Positions 10,991-21,462 of a DNA stretch of 64,000 nt are shown here, piece after piece. The notes under the pieces were generated by a model that was not told the DNA's origin, did no database searches, and saw nothing but the letters and a program-made list of their open reading frames with translations. Within the stretch, counting starts at the first letter, position 1. The number at the start of each line of letters is the position of its first letter. Made by a program: the position numbers and the translations under genes. Source of the stretch: Diphasiastrum complanatum (taxonomy: Eukaryota; Streptophyta; Lycopodiopsida; Lycopodiales; Lycopodiaceae); NCBI GenBank assembly GCA_029204225.1, contig CM055107.1, positions 30,591,410 through 30,655,409 on the forward strand. The letters run 5' to 3'.

Positions 10991-12461
10991 CACAATTTTC
11001 AATATATACAAATCATCATTCAGAGGTATCTGATTCATCCTCTTGTCCAATTGTTGTGCTATCATGCAGTAATTCTCTACTTGCATATGCATCCAGAAGA
11101 TGCGCATTGTCCTTGTTACCACTCAATTCTATATATGTTGCATACAATGAATAATGGGAACTCCTTAATGGTACATTCGCATCTACAAATCTTAATATGT
11201 TTAAAACATAAGATCTCTTCACAAAAATTATTTTATTTGCTCTCGCAAATTTATGTCCACCTAAATAATAAGATAAGGCTTTCACAGCCATTATCATTGT
11301 CTCTCCAACTGGACTGAATCTGGAATGAGCAATGCAAATTTCATTATTTTGAAAGTGCCTCAAGTAGTGGCCGAGGCCACTATCCATGTGGAAAGATGAT
11401 GAATGTTGTTTGAAGCCCCGTCGACGAGTAGCAAAGTCATCGATAAAAAGTGTATTATGCAATCACAAAATTGGAGTTTTTAGCACAAATTGAATTTTGC
11501 AAAACACATTCATCAGATAAACATACATACAGTAAAACTTTTAAGCTTACGCATTCATCATCATCTGCTGCAACTAGATCGGGATGATCTATATTGTGAC
11601 CACCAATTGAAGAAGAGTCATCAGCAAATTTCATAACCGATGGACAAGGGAATCCCAGTTGGGCTTGGAATGTAATAAACTCCTCATCAGAAGACAAACT
11701 TTGTCCATGAGCACTAATGTTTGCCATAGCCCAGGACAAACATTCCTCACCAATCAGAATTCCCTCCTCACTATCATAGTCAATGCCCGGCACTAAGTCT
11801 TCGGTTTCAAAATCAACAATGTCAGAGAACTCAGTAATGGTGCTTGACAATAAACAATACACCTCATCCTCACGATAATCGAAAAAAACACATAAATCTG
11901 CCGTTCTAATATACACATATATATTCATTTATATAAAATTTTGGCAAATCAAAAAAACATTTAGAATGTAAACTAGCAATATCTTCCTCAGTATTGGCAT
12001 TAGAGCCAATGAAAACATCCCTCAACATAGGAGGATAAAGGGATCTTAGTATCATGAATCAAAGTATCTGACTCTACTGGGATTTGTACCAAAAGGAAAA
12101 ACACAAATCCGGTCTGCGACATTTCCAATTACAAACATTACATTCACTAGAATTCTTAAATTGATCAAGAAGTTTAGTATACATCCTGTCTAGCCGCTGC
12201 TTATAATGAGAAAAAATATGTACAAGATCAGTGAAATGCATAAACGACAAATTAGATGCAGAGATTGGAGGGATACTGACTATATCCCTGAATTTGATAT
12301 ACTGGTCATAAAAAAACATCAGGACTCTATTGTACCGTACTGAACACATTTAGAAAAGGCTGAAAGAGGGACTTGAAGTACTCTATGCACTCAGTTATAC
12401 CGAACTCAGAGAGAAAATTAGACAACAAACGCTCACGACTAGGATCAGAGGAGAAAGCCAT
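10991..12461 (-). pseudogene. Element A gene 2, acidic protein of unknown function
   Basis: Blocks on the minus strand align with element B. The start is MAFSSDPS, then FLSEFGITECIEYFKSLF. A second block has SNLSFMHFTDLVH and a CNVCNWKC cysteine cluster. A third has TADLCVFFDYREDEVYCLL and the acidic stretch ending NIDHPDLVAADDDEC, followed by a probable donor (TGC|GTAAGC near 11549). A last exon contains GLGHYLRHF, PVGETMIMAVKALSYYLGGHKF and the stop near 11016. A stop plus frameshift near 12325 separates the first two blocks; element B reads through there. I recognise no family. Conservation of the same blocks in both copies shows that it was a real gene. Confidence 0.55.
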
Positions 12462-12469
12462 TGAATAGT

Positions 12470-13302
12470 ATTGGATTTGTGCGCGAGAGGGGAGTAACCG
12501 AAGATGAAGGGAGAACATTACGCACGCACAGAAGTGATATGTACAAACGACGTATCGCTCTTTTGAAACAGGATACAATAAGGGAACAAACAAGGCGCGC
12601 ACAAAAGCAATATGTGACGAAAATAGATATAAAATATGCGCGTAGAGAATCGATATGAGCAAAATCCGAGAAAGTAAAAAAAAATAGGTTTTTGAAGATC
12701 GTGCCCTTTACAGTCATCTCACACGTGCGAGTCAATGGTCAACTGCCCATGTGTCATATGATGATTTGCTGAAAATCATCCACACGTGTGCAGCCGTACA
12801 GAATGCATGTGTCGCTTGACACGTGTCATAGGATGATTCGATCAAAATATTTCACACGTGTGAACTGGTTTAAGAGGCATGTGTCACATTTTGATTTGTT
12901 GCCGCTTGACACGTGTCGTAAGATGATTAAAAAAAATATTCCACACGTGTGAAGCTATGTGTTGCATTCTGATTGGATGGAGTGTGACACTTGTCGATGG
13001 CTGATTTGTTACTAGACACGTGCGGACGGCACATGTGACCACACATGTGCGACTACACATGTGCAAAAAAACCGTTTACACATGTTCATGAGCTCGGAGG
13101 CAGTTTCACTTGTTTTTTTCTAATTTTTGTACCATATCGCTTCTCTGCGCACGCTCTTTTCTCTTTTATCTCCGTCTCCTTCTATGTGCGAACAAGAGCG
13201 ATATTACCGTCGTACATATCGCTTATGTGCGTGGTTAGCTTTTTGTCTCGTTGTTTTTGTTTTTCACACTTGCACAAGAGCGATACGTCCTAGACTACTC
13301 TC
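12470..13302. promoter_or_regulatory. Element A divergent control region with two motif arrays
   Basis: This lies between the 5' ends of gene 2 (minus) and gene 3 (plus). The core (12720-13090) contains seven CACGTG palindromes, usually as ACACGTGT or CACACGTGTG, plus CATGTG variants. The flanks carry at least nine copies, in both orientations, of a second motif close to TGCGCACAAGAGCGATAT (for example near 12513, 12594, 13129, 13185, 13213, 13271). Because copies point in opposite directions on the two sides, the region is roughly palindromic. Element B keeps the same arrangement at the same place. CACGTG is the plant G-box bound by bHLH/bZIP factors; control by such factors or by an element protein is inferred. 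Confidence 0.7.
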
Positions 13303-15051
13303 ATGTCTAGAGTCAAACAGAAACGGAGGGATTTCTTCTCTCCTGGGGCTATATCCACAAGTACCCCTGCTGTTAATTCTCCATGGAAGACCGGGCGTAA
13401 CAGGAGCAGATGGCTCTCTGAGATTAAGAAATATTAGAGATCCACCTTGCTCTTGATACCCAGAGCTCTCTTCTACAGAACTGTTTGTCTGATTACTCGA
13501 GATAATCTACAGAGTGCTATCAGGTTCACACCTGGAGCATTGTAGTGTTTGCAAGAGTCCGCAGAGGACTATTTGGCTCTTTTTTTTTAGGATTCTATTT
13601 TGCTTTCCATCCATGCCAAGTGAGTGACCATAATGCCTAAAGATTTTCAAATCCTATATAGAATGAGAGAGAGATTTTGTAGACTTCACAAGGGTGAACC
13701 CGATGTTCCCTGGGACAAACCCCTTGATAGGACCAACCTACTCACCAAGAAGCCTCACAAGCAACCTGCCCCCAGAAGGAGCAAGCCATCCTCTTCTAAG
13801 GCTCCCAAAAAAGGTCCGACGTGTAACCCTCCAAGCTTCCACATCTGGAGGTGATGGAATTGTAAATATTGTAGCTCTTGATACTGTGGTTGATTCAACC
13901 ACAAAAATTTTGGACATTCCCTCCATTATAGATACTCTCTTGTCTCCTCCCGTTAATGTCAAACCTGTAGCATATTTAGATTCTGATGATTATTTAAAGT
14001 TTAAGAAAGATATTTCAGATGCGATAGATAGTATCGGCATGCCAATCCTCTTCCAAATAGAAGAGATTGGTCTTACTCTTAATTTTAAAATTCCATATTG
14101 TTTGCAGATGAAAGAAAGAAGGGCATCTATTAGCGATCCAGTGATTGAGGCTGGTCTCCCCTGACTGCACTATGATATAGCAAGGGATTCCATGAAAGAA
14201 GTGTCGCTTCTCAGCAATTTTTTCCTGCAAGGCATCAAGGACAACAACGACACTTTGTCACACTGTATCCATAGTGCTTGCTCACCTACTGTGAAGTTTT
14301 TGTTGATGCCATATCATACCAAGTATGTCTCTCTCTTTACTTGTCAAATTCATTACTTGTCTACTTCTTTACTCGTAATTATTGTATCGTTTATCTAATG
14401 AAATTCTTCATGATTTTTTGCAGTGATCACTGGAGCTTAATTGTAATTTCTGTGAAAATCACAGATAATAATATCGTAAATCTTTTTTGTGTAAAGATGA
14501 ATTTTGCCAGCAACACACATAAGGATATTGACTCACTGTTGTCGGAGATATGTAAATATTTTTCAATAGAGAATCCCACAGCAGGGAAATGTGAAATTGT
14601 GATCATTGATCATTAAACATTTCTGGTGTATTTTTGTTTATCATCATTGTTAAGCATTAGTACCTTCATCCCATTATTAATCAATTGAATGTATTGCAGA
14701 AACTCCAACAAAATGACTCATATAGTTGTGCGTGTATACTCTATACAATGCAAAGTTATTTTTTCAGTGGTACAATTTTCAGGAGGATGTTGATATTTCA
14801 AAAGTGAGTTATTAGCCCTTTCTATTTTATCTTTATGTTAACTATTGTTTGTTATTAATATTCATCTAATACAGTGTTTATTGCAGTTTGTCCTAGGTGA
14901 TTATACTGTTGGCAAAGTGTACATATTTCAACAGGAGATCATTCTTAGTCTATTGGCCAGGTCAACTGCTGGACCAAAGATTGATGTTGGGCCATCTAAG
15001 ACAGACGATGTTCAGATTTTAAATGAGACTGGGCAAATTGTAAATACCTAA
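13303..15051 (+). pseudogene. Element A gene 3: histone H3-like domain joined to Ulp1/C48 protease
   Basis: From ATG 13303 the frame reads MSRVKQKRR, then SRWLSEIKKY, LLLIPRALF, CLQESAEDYL and IHAK/VTIMPKDFQ: the H3 fold from alphaN through alpha3. Four in-frame stops (13435, 13543, 13588, 13621) replace conserved Q, Q, E and R; the frame is otherwise unbroken. A basic linker (HKQPAPRRSKPSSSKAPKK) and DSDDYLKF follow in a shifted frame. The protease part has MPYHT, an intron (14323-14423), then NDHWSLIVI (catalytic His codon 14428), an intron, QQNDSYSCAC (Gln, Cys codon 14727), an intron, and YTVGKVYIFQQEIILSL to the stop at 15051. Ulp1-family enzymes cleave SUMO or process polyproteins. The catalytic acid is not certain. 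Element B supplies the unbroken H3 frame. Confidence 0.75.
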
Positions 15052-15294
15052 GCTGAATAGATAGACATATAAACATATAGAAATAGAATTATAGAGATAT
15101 AGACATACAGAAACAAAATCATTTGAAGAAATGTACAAATTCCCCAAATTTGGGTGATCTTTTATTGAATACAGATACCAATTTGTACAATTGATTGTAC
15201 TTTTTCGTATATGCATGAAAGATAAGCAACTTGTTAATTTCTCTATTCTCTAATAAAGGTACATATATGATCATCGACTGATTTACAAATCAGA

Positions 15295-17276
15295 TTAAAA
15301 TCTTACGAGCTTTCCATTGATAATGAATGTGAAATGTTCTGGCAGAATTTCATTGTCCATTAAGACCAACTCTTGTCTAATATAACTCAAGATCCAATGA
15401 TCCTCCACTATAATTGTAGTTAGCATATTTTCATTGTTGAAAATGTGGACTTTTTTTCGATCTGTGTGATCATCCATTTGAAGGTCTTGATTGAGTGGCA
15501 TCCATGTCTCACTTATTCGTTTCCATCTCTGGTAACTAAATGTAAGACTAAGCATTTGTCTTGCAATGCAATAACGAAATATCATAGATGAGTTCTTAAA
15601 TCTACATTCAATATCTCCAACCACCTTGCATTCCCAACCCACATTCATCAGATCTGAAAGAGTGTCATCTGGCACATCCTTACGAACAAATAATGCTGGT
15701 GTTCTATGAACATTTGTGTTGAATTTCACACGTGTGGACTGTCCACTACATGTACTTGTGATCTCCTAAGGTGTGTAGATGCACCAAGATCAAGACTAGA
15801 TTGAGATTCAAGATCAATCTTGAATCCTATGGCAAAAACACACTACTACATGCATTCAATCACTTCCAACTCTCACTCACACGTGTGGGAAGTATTCAAA
15901 AAATAATCTAAGTAAAAACAAGCTGCTCTCCTCGGGTAGAGAGAGAAAATCATCATGAGCTCTCGGGTAGAGAGAGAAAATGCATCATGAGCTCTCGGGT
16001 AGAGAGAGAAAGCTAGAAATCCAATAACTCACAAAATCCATGAAATCACCAAATCAATTAGCTTCAAAATGAGGAGTACAATGATACTAGTAGGTCCACG
16101 AGCTATCACTATGCTTAACTATGATTGGACCATATTTTGTCACCTCTTGATCCTATTGGATCATTGATCCATGCACCTCTTAATTCTATTGGACTATATT
16201 CAAGCACACCTCAATTTCCTATTGGACCTCACAAGGTTCCACCTCTAAATCCTATTGGACCTCTTGGAATTCATCAAACAAAAACTTTACACTTGTCTAC
16301 ACTCTAATTGGCAAGTGTTTAGCCTCTTACTCTATTTTGGCTCAATAGTGGCATTACAAGTGGAAATGCATAATTTGCCATCTATGCCAAATTTATTCCT
16401 ATCAACATCCTACACCTAGATGCTTGATGTAAAAAACATAAGACCCCTATATCTAACATAGATAATCTTTTTCAATTCTTCACAATTTGCATTTGAAAAA
16501 AAAAAATCTACAAATACAGATAAGGATAGAAACCAACTTAATCTATTGACTTTTGATCCAATGCTAGCTTTGATTGAGTTTTTCAAATATAATAGTAATT
16601 TGCATCTAAAAGATTCTGACACCATACTATCAGGTGCAAGCCATTCATCACTTCCAAAATGTGGCAGTTGTATATCTTCAAGCTTTCCAAAACCTCCATG
16701 CATATTTGGAATATACTTGGACTCATAGAAAAATATACCACTATCTACAAGCTCCTTAGAAGTTTTTCCTCTGTATTGTAATTTTTCAATATTTGAATGA
16801 ACTTCACATCCAATATACCTGCTAGGGATTGTGTTGGCTCCCATTCGCTTATCCTGGATGGATATAAATCTGCAAGAATCAATACATATATGATAACTGA
16901 TATGATTTCAACAAGTTTCAAAAGCATGAATGTTATAATATAGATCCCAATTTTTTTTAAACTTATAGTTACATTTTTGGCGATCATGAATATCGAAATC
17001 TTGTAGATATAGCTCCAAATGCATATAGACATGTTGAACCAAGACTTCTGAGATTGATTGCCCTCCTGTAGAAGTCCTAAAATCAAGGATCTTTGCTTTC
17101 CAATATGATTTGAATGTCATCTTTGCTTTCTTTTTTGGTCTAAACATGCCTTTTGAGAATGGATGCAGCAGAACCCATGAGTTTTTGATATATCTTGTTG
17201 GTTTCCAAAATCCGGCATCATCCTTCTCATTGTGAAGAATCATTGATTCAATTTTAGATCTTGGTCTCCTGGCCAT
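15295..17276 (-). pseudogene. Element A gene 4, basic N terminus, unknown function
   Basis: The minus-strand gene begins MARRPRSKIESMIL (an upstream ATG at 17291 is possible) and contains FWKPTRYIKNSWVLLHP, YWKAKILDFRTSTGGQS, LVQHVYMH, an intron, DLYPSRISEWEPTQSL, GGFGKLEDIQLP, SDEWLAPDS, then VHRTPALFVRKD, LSLTFSYQR and FIINGKLV near the stop. Element B encodes the same series. The YWKAKIL...HVY stretch weakly suggests a small beta-barrel (Tudor/chromo-barrel type) but I would not assign it. A frameshift near 16820 and a ~0.7-kb insertion at 15733-16414 break the gene. Confidence 0.55.
15733..16414 (-). mobile_element. insertion in element A gene 4, candidate solo LTR
   Basis: Sequence absent from the matching place in element B. 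On the minus strand it starts TGTAGGATGTTGATAGG and ends near GTCCACA, fitting TG...CA LTR ends, but no 5-bp target duplication is visible. Inside are three copies of a ~32-bp unit with CTCTCGGGTAGAGAGAGAAA (15935-16013) and several CCTATTGGACC-type repeats (16130-16265). Confidence 0.45.
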
Positions 17277-17734
17277 ACCGATTGCTTCCAAAGTTTAGTG
17301 CCAAATTCTCAAATATATGAAATGCCAAATCGACTCAATGCTATATGATACTTATTCAATGTGAATGGATAACTGGACCATAGTAACAACATGTGGTAAC
17401 TATGCTTATTGTCTAACTGTGATGCATGTCACCAGTTCCTATGCATGTGATGACTTACTGTTGGCAAACCTGTGTAGTTTGAAATTTATGAACATATTAA
17501 CCAATGTGGTTAAATAATTAACTAGAGACAATGTCGTTGTGGGCAGATTCACACATTCGGGGCAGACACTATCCACCAATAGCATATTCCCATCCTGTCC
17601 GGCGGCAAACTCAAAATTTTTAAAAGTTAATTTTTATAACTTTATTATTTCTATCTACATTACGTAGATTTCAAATATATGCAATTTCATTGGGCCACAT
17701 GGCGGACAAAACTAAGAAAAAAAAATTAAAAGCA
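17277..17734. promoter_or_regulatory. Element A right subterminal region, upstream of gene 4
   Basis: Non-coding stretch between gene 4 and the right terminal repeat. It matches element B's right side in several blocks (GGGCAGATT, TACGTAGATTTCAAAT, ATTGGGCC). It must contain the gene 4 promoter, but no specific box stands out. Confidence 0.4.
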
Positions 17735-17774
17735 TCTTTAGGAAGGGTCTTTTTTTATTTTGAAAATCCTCTTA
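17735..17774. repeat. Element A right terminal inverted repeat
   Basis: It reads GGAAGGGTCTTTTTTTATTTT then GAAAATCCTCTTA. Its inverse matches the left end at 7851-7890 and the right end of element B at about 34485-34524. Confidence 0.7.
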
Positions 17775-18724
17775 TGGCTACACACAATATGACTACGACA
17801 TAGTCATCGACTCAGGAGCAACTTCTACCAAGAACAAGGAATAGAACATCAATTCACTCCTGTATACACACCACAGTACAATGGTGTTGCAAAATGAAGA
17901 AACATGACGCTTGTCGAAGGAGCGAAATGTATGATGACATAGGCTCAATTGCCAAGTCAATTTTGGGTTGAGGCAATAGCTGCAGCTGTACACTTGCAGA
18001 TCAAATCGACAATAACAATTCTGGAAAATAAGACACCGTATGAAATGTAGACAAGTAAAAAGCCTAATATAAACAGGACCAAGAAGGTTGACAAGACAAA
18101 GAAAACCTCCAGACCGATACACTGACAATCTTCAATGGAGTGAAGATGCAGATATCGAATATTGTAGCTTCACTAAGGAATCGACAACCTACCAAGAAGC
18201 TATCCAGAGTCCAAAGGGAGAATCATGGAAGCAGACAATGTAAAAAAAGTGCGAGTCGATGAGGCAAAATGAGGCATGGACATTAGAGCCACTGTCCGAA
18301 GGAAAGAAGACTTTCGACTGCAAATGGTTCTACAAAGAAAAGAAGAAGTCAGATGGCACTGTTGGATGCTACAAGTCTAGACTTGTCGCCAAGGGCTACA
18401 TATAGAGGTATGGCATCAACTACTTTGATACATACTCACCAATGGTCAAGATGGCAAGCATCCGACTACTCCTTGCATATGCAACGCAACGCAACGCAAT
18501 CTGGAAATTCATCAGATTGATGTTAAAACAGTCGTTCTCCACGGAGATCTAGAGGAAGAAACCTTCAGAAGCTGCCAGAAGGATTCAAAGACCTCGACAA
18601 TCAAAAGTACATCTGTCGACTACATCGATGCATCTATGGTCTGAAATAGGCATCATGAGCTTGGTACATGAAGTTCGACAACCTTCTGAAGTCTCTAGAC
18701 TTCGTTCCTACTCAACCTGATTCA
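17775..18724 (+). pseudogene. Copia-2 protease, integrase and RT relic
   Basis: It continues the Copia split by element A. VIDSGATS (near 17800) is the protease motif and is followed directly by an integrase segment: a PVYTPQYNGVAK block, LVEGAKCMM and FWVEAIAAAVHLQ. Then come the RT entry region CKWFYKEKKKSDGTVGCYKS, RLVAKGY and IHQIDVKT. A large deletion between protease and integrase and many stops leave it dead. The RT stops abruptly at FVPTQPDSE, at the start of the repeat array. Confidence 0.8.
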
Positions 18725-18927
18725 GAGTGCTAAACTAAACTCCCGAACCATATGATTATATCCTACTCTAGAATGTCACCACATGCTCCCTCCCTACGGC
18801 ATTTGGGCTTTCTTGTGAAACTAATCGTCCAACAAGAAACAAGTGAACCATGTCTTTAACGGAAGAATACAAGGGCTACACACCTTCCTAGAATTGGGAG
18901 TGTTGATTACCTTTAGCTCTTTCATAA

Positions 18928-18974
<47 letters not shown>

Positions 18975-19962
18975 AAAATGTGCATCTACAACAAAATATG
19001 GGAGATAAATATTTATGTAAGTGTTTATGAGCAGAGGTATATAATCTAGCATCTATGAGCTGGTAACAATCTAGCATATAATATGTTTATGATCTGAAAA
19101 AAAATGTATGAGCAGAGGTCAGAATCGACCTCGGAATAACATATGGTATACTGACTTAAACAAAAACACATATTCCGACGACCTCCACTTATTTTAGTAA
19201 GCATGAAACATAAGTCAAGATACTACGAATCAGGGTAGCATGAACCGGTAAACATGAAACATAAAGAACGACATCACACACGCACACACACACCCTAAAC
19301 CCTAAAACCTAAGCACACATGAGGAGAAAAAAAAAAGAAAGGTCATAGTAGAGTGCTAACCTAAACTCTTGAACCATACGGTTACATCCTATTCCAGAAT
19401 GTCACCACATGCTCCCTCCCTATGGTGTTTGGGCTTTCTTGTGGAACTAATCGTCCAACAAGAAACAATTGAACCACGTCTTTAACGGAAGTAAACAAAG
19501 GCTACACACCTTCTTAGAATTGGAAGTATTGGTTACCTTTAACTCTTTATCTCTCTCTCTCTCTCTCTCTACAAAACATGCATCTACAACAAAAGATGAG
19601 AGATAAACATTTATGTAAAAGTTTATAAGCAGAGGTATATAATCTAGCATCTATGAGCTGGTAATAATCTAGCATATAATCTGTTTATGATTTGAAAAAA
19701 AATGTATGAGCAGAGGTCGGAATGGACCTCGAAATAACAAATGATATATTGATTTAAACAGATCCACATATTCCGAGGTCTGTTTCAACCTTCACTGATG
19801 CCCACCCCACTTATCAATAGATTCATAAATAAAAGTACAGTTTTCTTTCTAGAATTTGTAGATTTGTTTTCATAAATCAGTAAGCATGAAGCATAAATCA
19901 AGATATTACAAATTAGGGTAGCATGAACTAGTAATATAATCATGAAACATAAAAGAATGGCA

Positions 19963-20007
<45 letters not shown>

Positions 20008-20257
20008 AAACCCTAAAACCTAAACACACATGGGGAGAAAAAAAAAGATCATAGTAGAGTGCTAACCTAAACTCTCGAATCATACAGTTATATCCTATTC
20101 TAGAATGTCACCACATGCTCCCTCCCTACGGTGTTTGGGCTTTCTTGTGGAACTAATTGTCCAACAAGAAACAATTGAACCACATCTTTAACAGAAGAAA
20201 ACAAGGGCTACACACCTTCCTATAATTGGGAGTGTTGGTTACCTTTAACTCTTTCAT

Positions 20258-20348
<91 letters not shown>

Positions 20349-21423
20349 TTCCGTGGGCTTAAAAAAATAGAGCATTGTGAAGTGGATGCCAAAACTTTTA
20401 TGTATATTGACTCATAGCTACAATGTCAATAGCAACACATATGTATTGTCAATTCATGACCATTTCAAGTTCAAACAACAATGATGATTCAGATTGAACC
20501 ACATTGAGGAATAGACATCAATGAGAGGCTCACTGGCCCCACAAGTGACTCTACGTATCGAGGGGGTGTCTCTTCTATGAAGACACGAAAGAGGACTATG
20601 GTGTGTAGGCCCATGGTAGTTCCTGAACCACACAGTTCGTAGCATCAAAGAGAGAAAATGATGTTGCTACTTCGAACTCAACACTTCAAAGTGGTTACAT
20701 GTGGACACTTGTTTGAATCCAAATGAACCTCATGCAACCTTTTAGAGTTATTGAGTTTGAAGTAGTAGACACACTTTTCTCATTTCGATGTGGTGAACCA
20801 TGAAGTTCAAGAATGTCAATGGCCTGCACACCATATGCCTCTTTGGTATCGTCATTTTTAGGTGAGACACCTTATCGGCACAGACAATTCGATCACAGAG
20901 CCAATTAGCCCCCTTTGCATCCTCAATGGATTTGTGTGTTCACCAATATTGCTAGGGTTTAGGGTATGTGGTTAATTATAGATGGAAAATTAATTTATAT
21001 GTTGGTATTGCCCTCGTAGCTTTGATTAAATACCTGTAATAGCTTGGGCTATAATATGGGAACCACATACGTGCACACACACATGAATAAATTAAGATCT
21101 AACAAATCACAAAACATAAACGAATGACATCACACACGCACACGCACATGCACGCTCACACGCACACCCTAAAACCTAAAACCTAAACACACACGAGGAG
21201 AAAAAAAAGACAGAACATAGTAGAGTGCTAATCAAAACTCCCAAACCGTACAGCTATATCCTATTCCAGAATGTCACCACATGATCCCTCCCTACAACAT
21301 TTGGGCTTTCTCTTGAAACTTATCGTCCAACAAGAAACATTTGAACCATGCTTTTATCGGAAGAAAACAAGGGCTACACACCTTTCTGGAATTGGGAGTG
21401 TTGGCTACCTTTAACTCTTTCAT

Positions 21424-21461
<38 letters not shown>

Positions 21462-21462
21462 A
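18725..21462. repeat. X-Y-X-Y-X-Y'-X repeat array with (CT)n tracts
   Basis: Block X (~245 bp) starts GAGTGCTAAMC, contains CACATGCTCCCTCCCTA and ends in (CT)n. It occurs four times, at 18725, 19351, 20057 and 21223. Block Y (~380 bp) follows the first two X blocks, starts ACAAAATGTGCATC and ends with CACACAC..CCCTAAACCCTAAAACC and a GAGGAGAAAAAA stretch. The third Y is replaced by 700 bp of unrelated sequence but regains the Y end. X therefore lies at both outer edges, like terminal repeats of a tandemly arranged element. Neighbours are a Copia-2 RT on the left and a Copia-3 RT linker on the right. Confidence 0.75.
20255..20344. repeat. (CT)n microsatellite
   Basis: About 40 CT dinucleotides, the longest of four CT tracts in the array (others at about 18930-18972, 19550-19571, 21425-21462). 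A (CA)n tract of about 18 units lies at 19967-20002. Open frames over these tracts are artefacts. Confidence 0.95.

Larger units (their letters stand above)
7851..17774. mobile_element. Element A: ~9.9-kb multigene DNA element with histone H3-Ulp1 gene
   Basis: The element splits a Copia relic cleanly: Gag ends at about 7850 and the protease motif VIDSGAT resumes at about 17800. Its ends are inverted repeats (left TTAGAGGAGTT...AAAAAGACCCTT; right AAGGGTCTTTTTTT...TCCTCTTA). It holds four gene units in the order coiled-coil ORF and transposase-like (+), gene 2 (-), control region, H3-Ulp1 gene 3 (+), gene 4 (-). Element B at 26.4-34.5 kb repeats the order from the transposase onward with diverged sequence, which rules out chance assembly. 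A decayed 8-bp target duplication is possible (CGACCACA left, TGGCTACA right), but only 5 of 8 positions match. Confidence 0.8.

Noticed and set aside
13435-13623. TAG/TGA codons in the histone frame repaired by U-to-C RNA editing
   Set aside because: Such editing is known from organelle transcripts of some seedless plants, not nuclear transposons, and one of the four stops (for Glu) could not be repaired this way.
7851-17774. Element A as a Polinton/Maverick or integrated virus
   Set aside because: A Ulp1-like protease is present, but I found no PolB, packaging ATPase, capsid or retroviral-type integrase. The gene set does not fit.
20153-20417. Open frames of alternating Arg-Glu or Ser-Leu
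   Set aside because: They are translations of the (CT)n microsatellite and have no coding support.
18725-21462. CRISPR-like or satellite centromere array
   Set aside because: Units are long, few and contain microsatellites; a CRISPR array is not expected in plant nuclear DNA and no short periodic repeat-spacer pattern exists.
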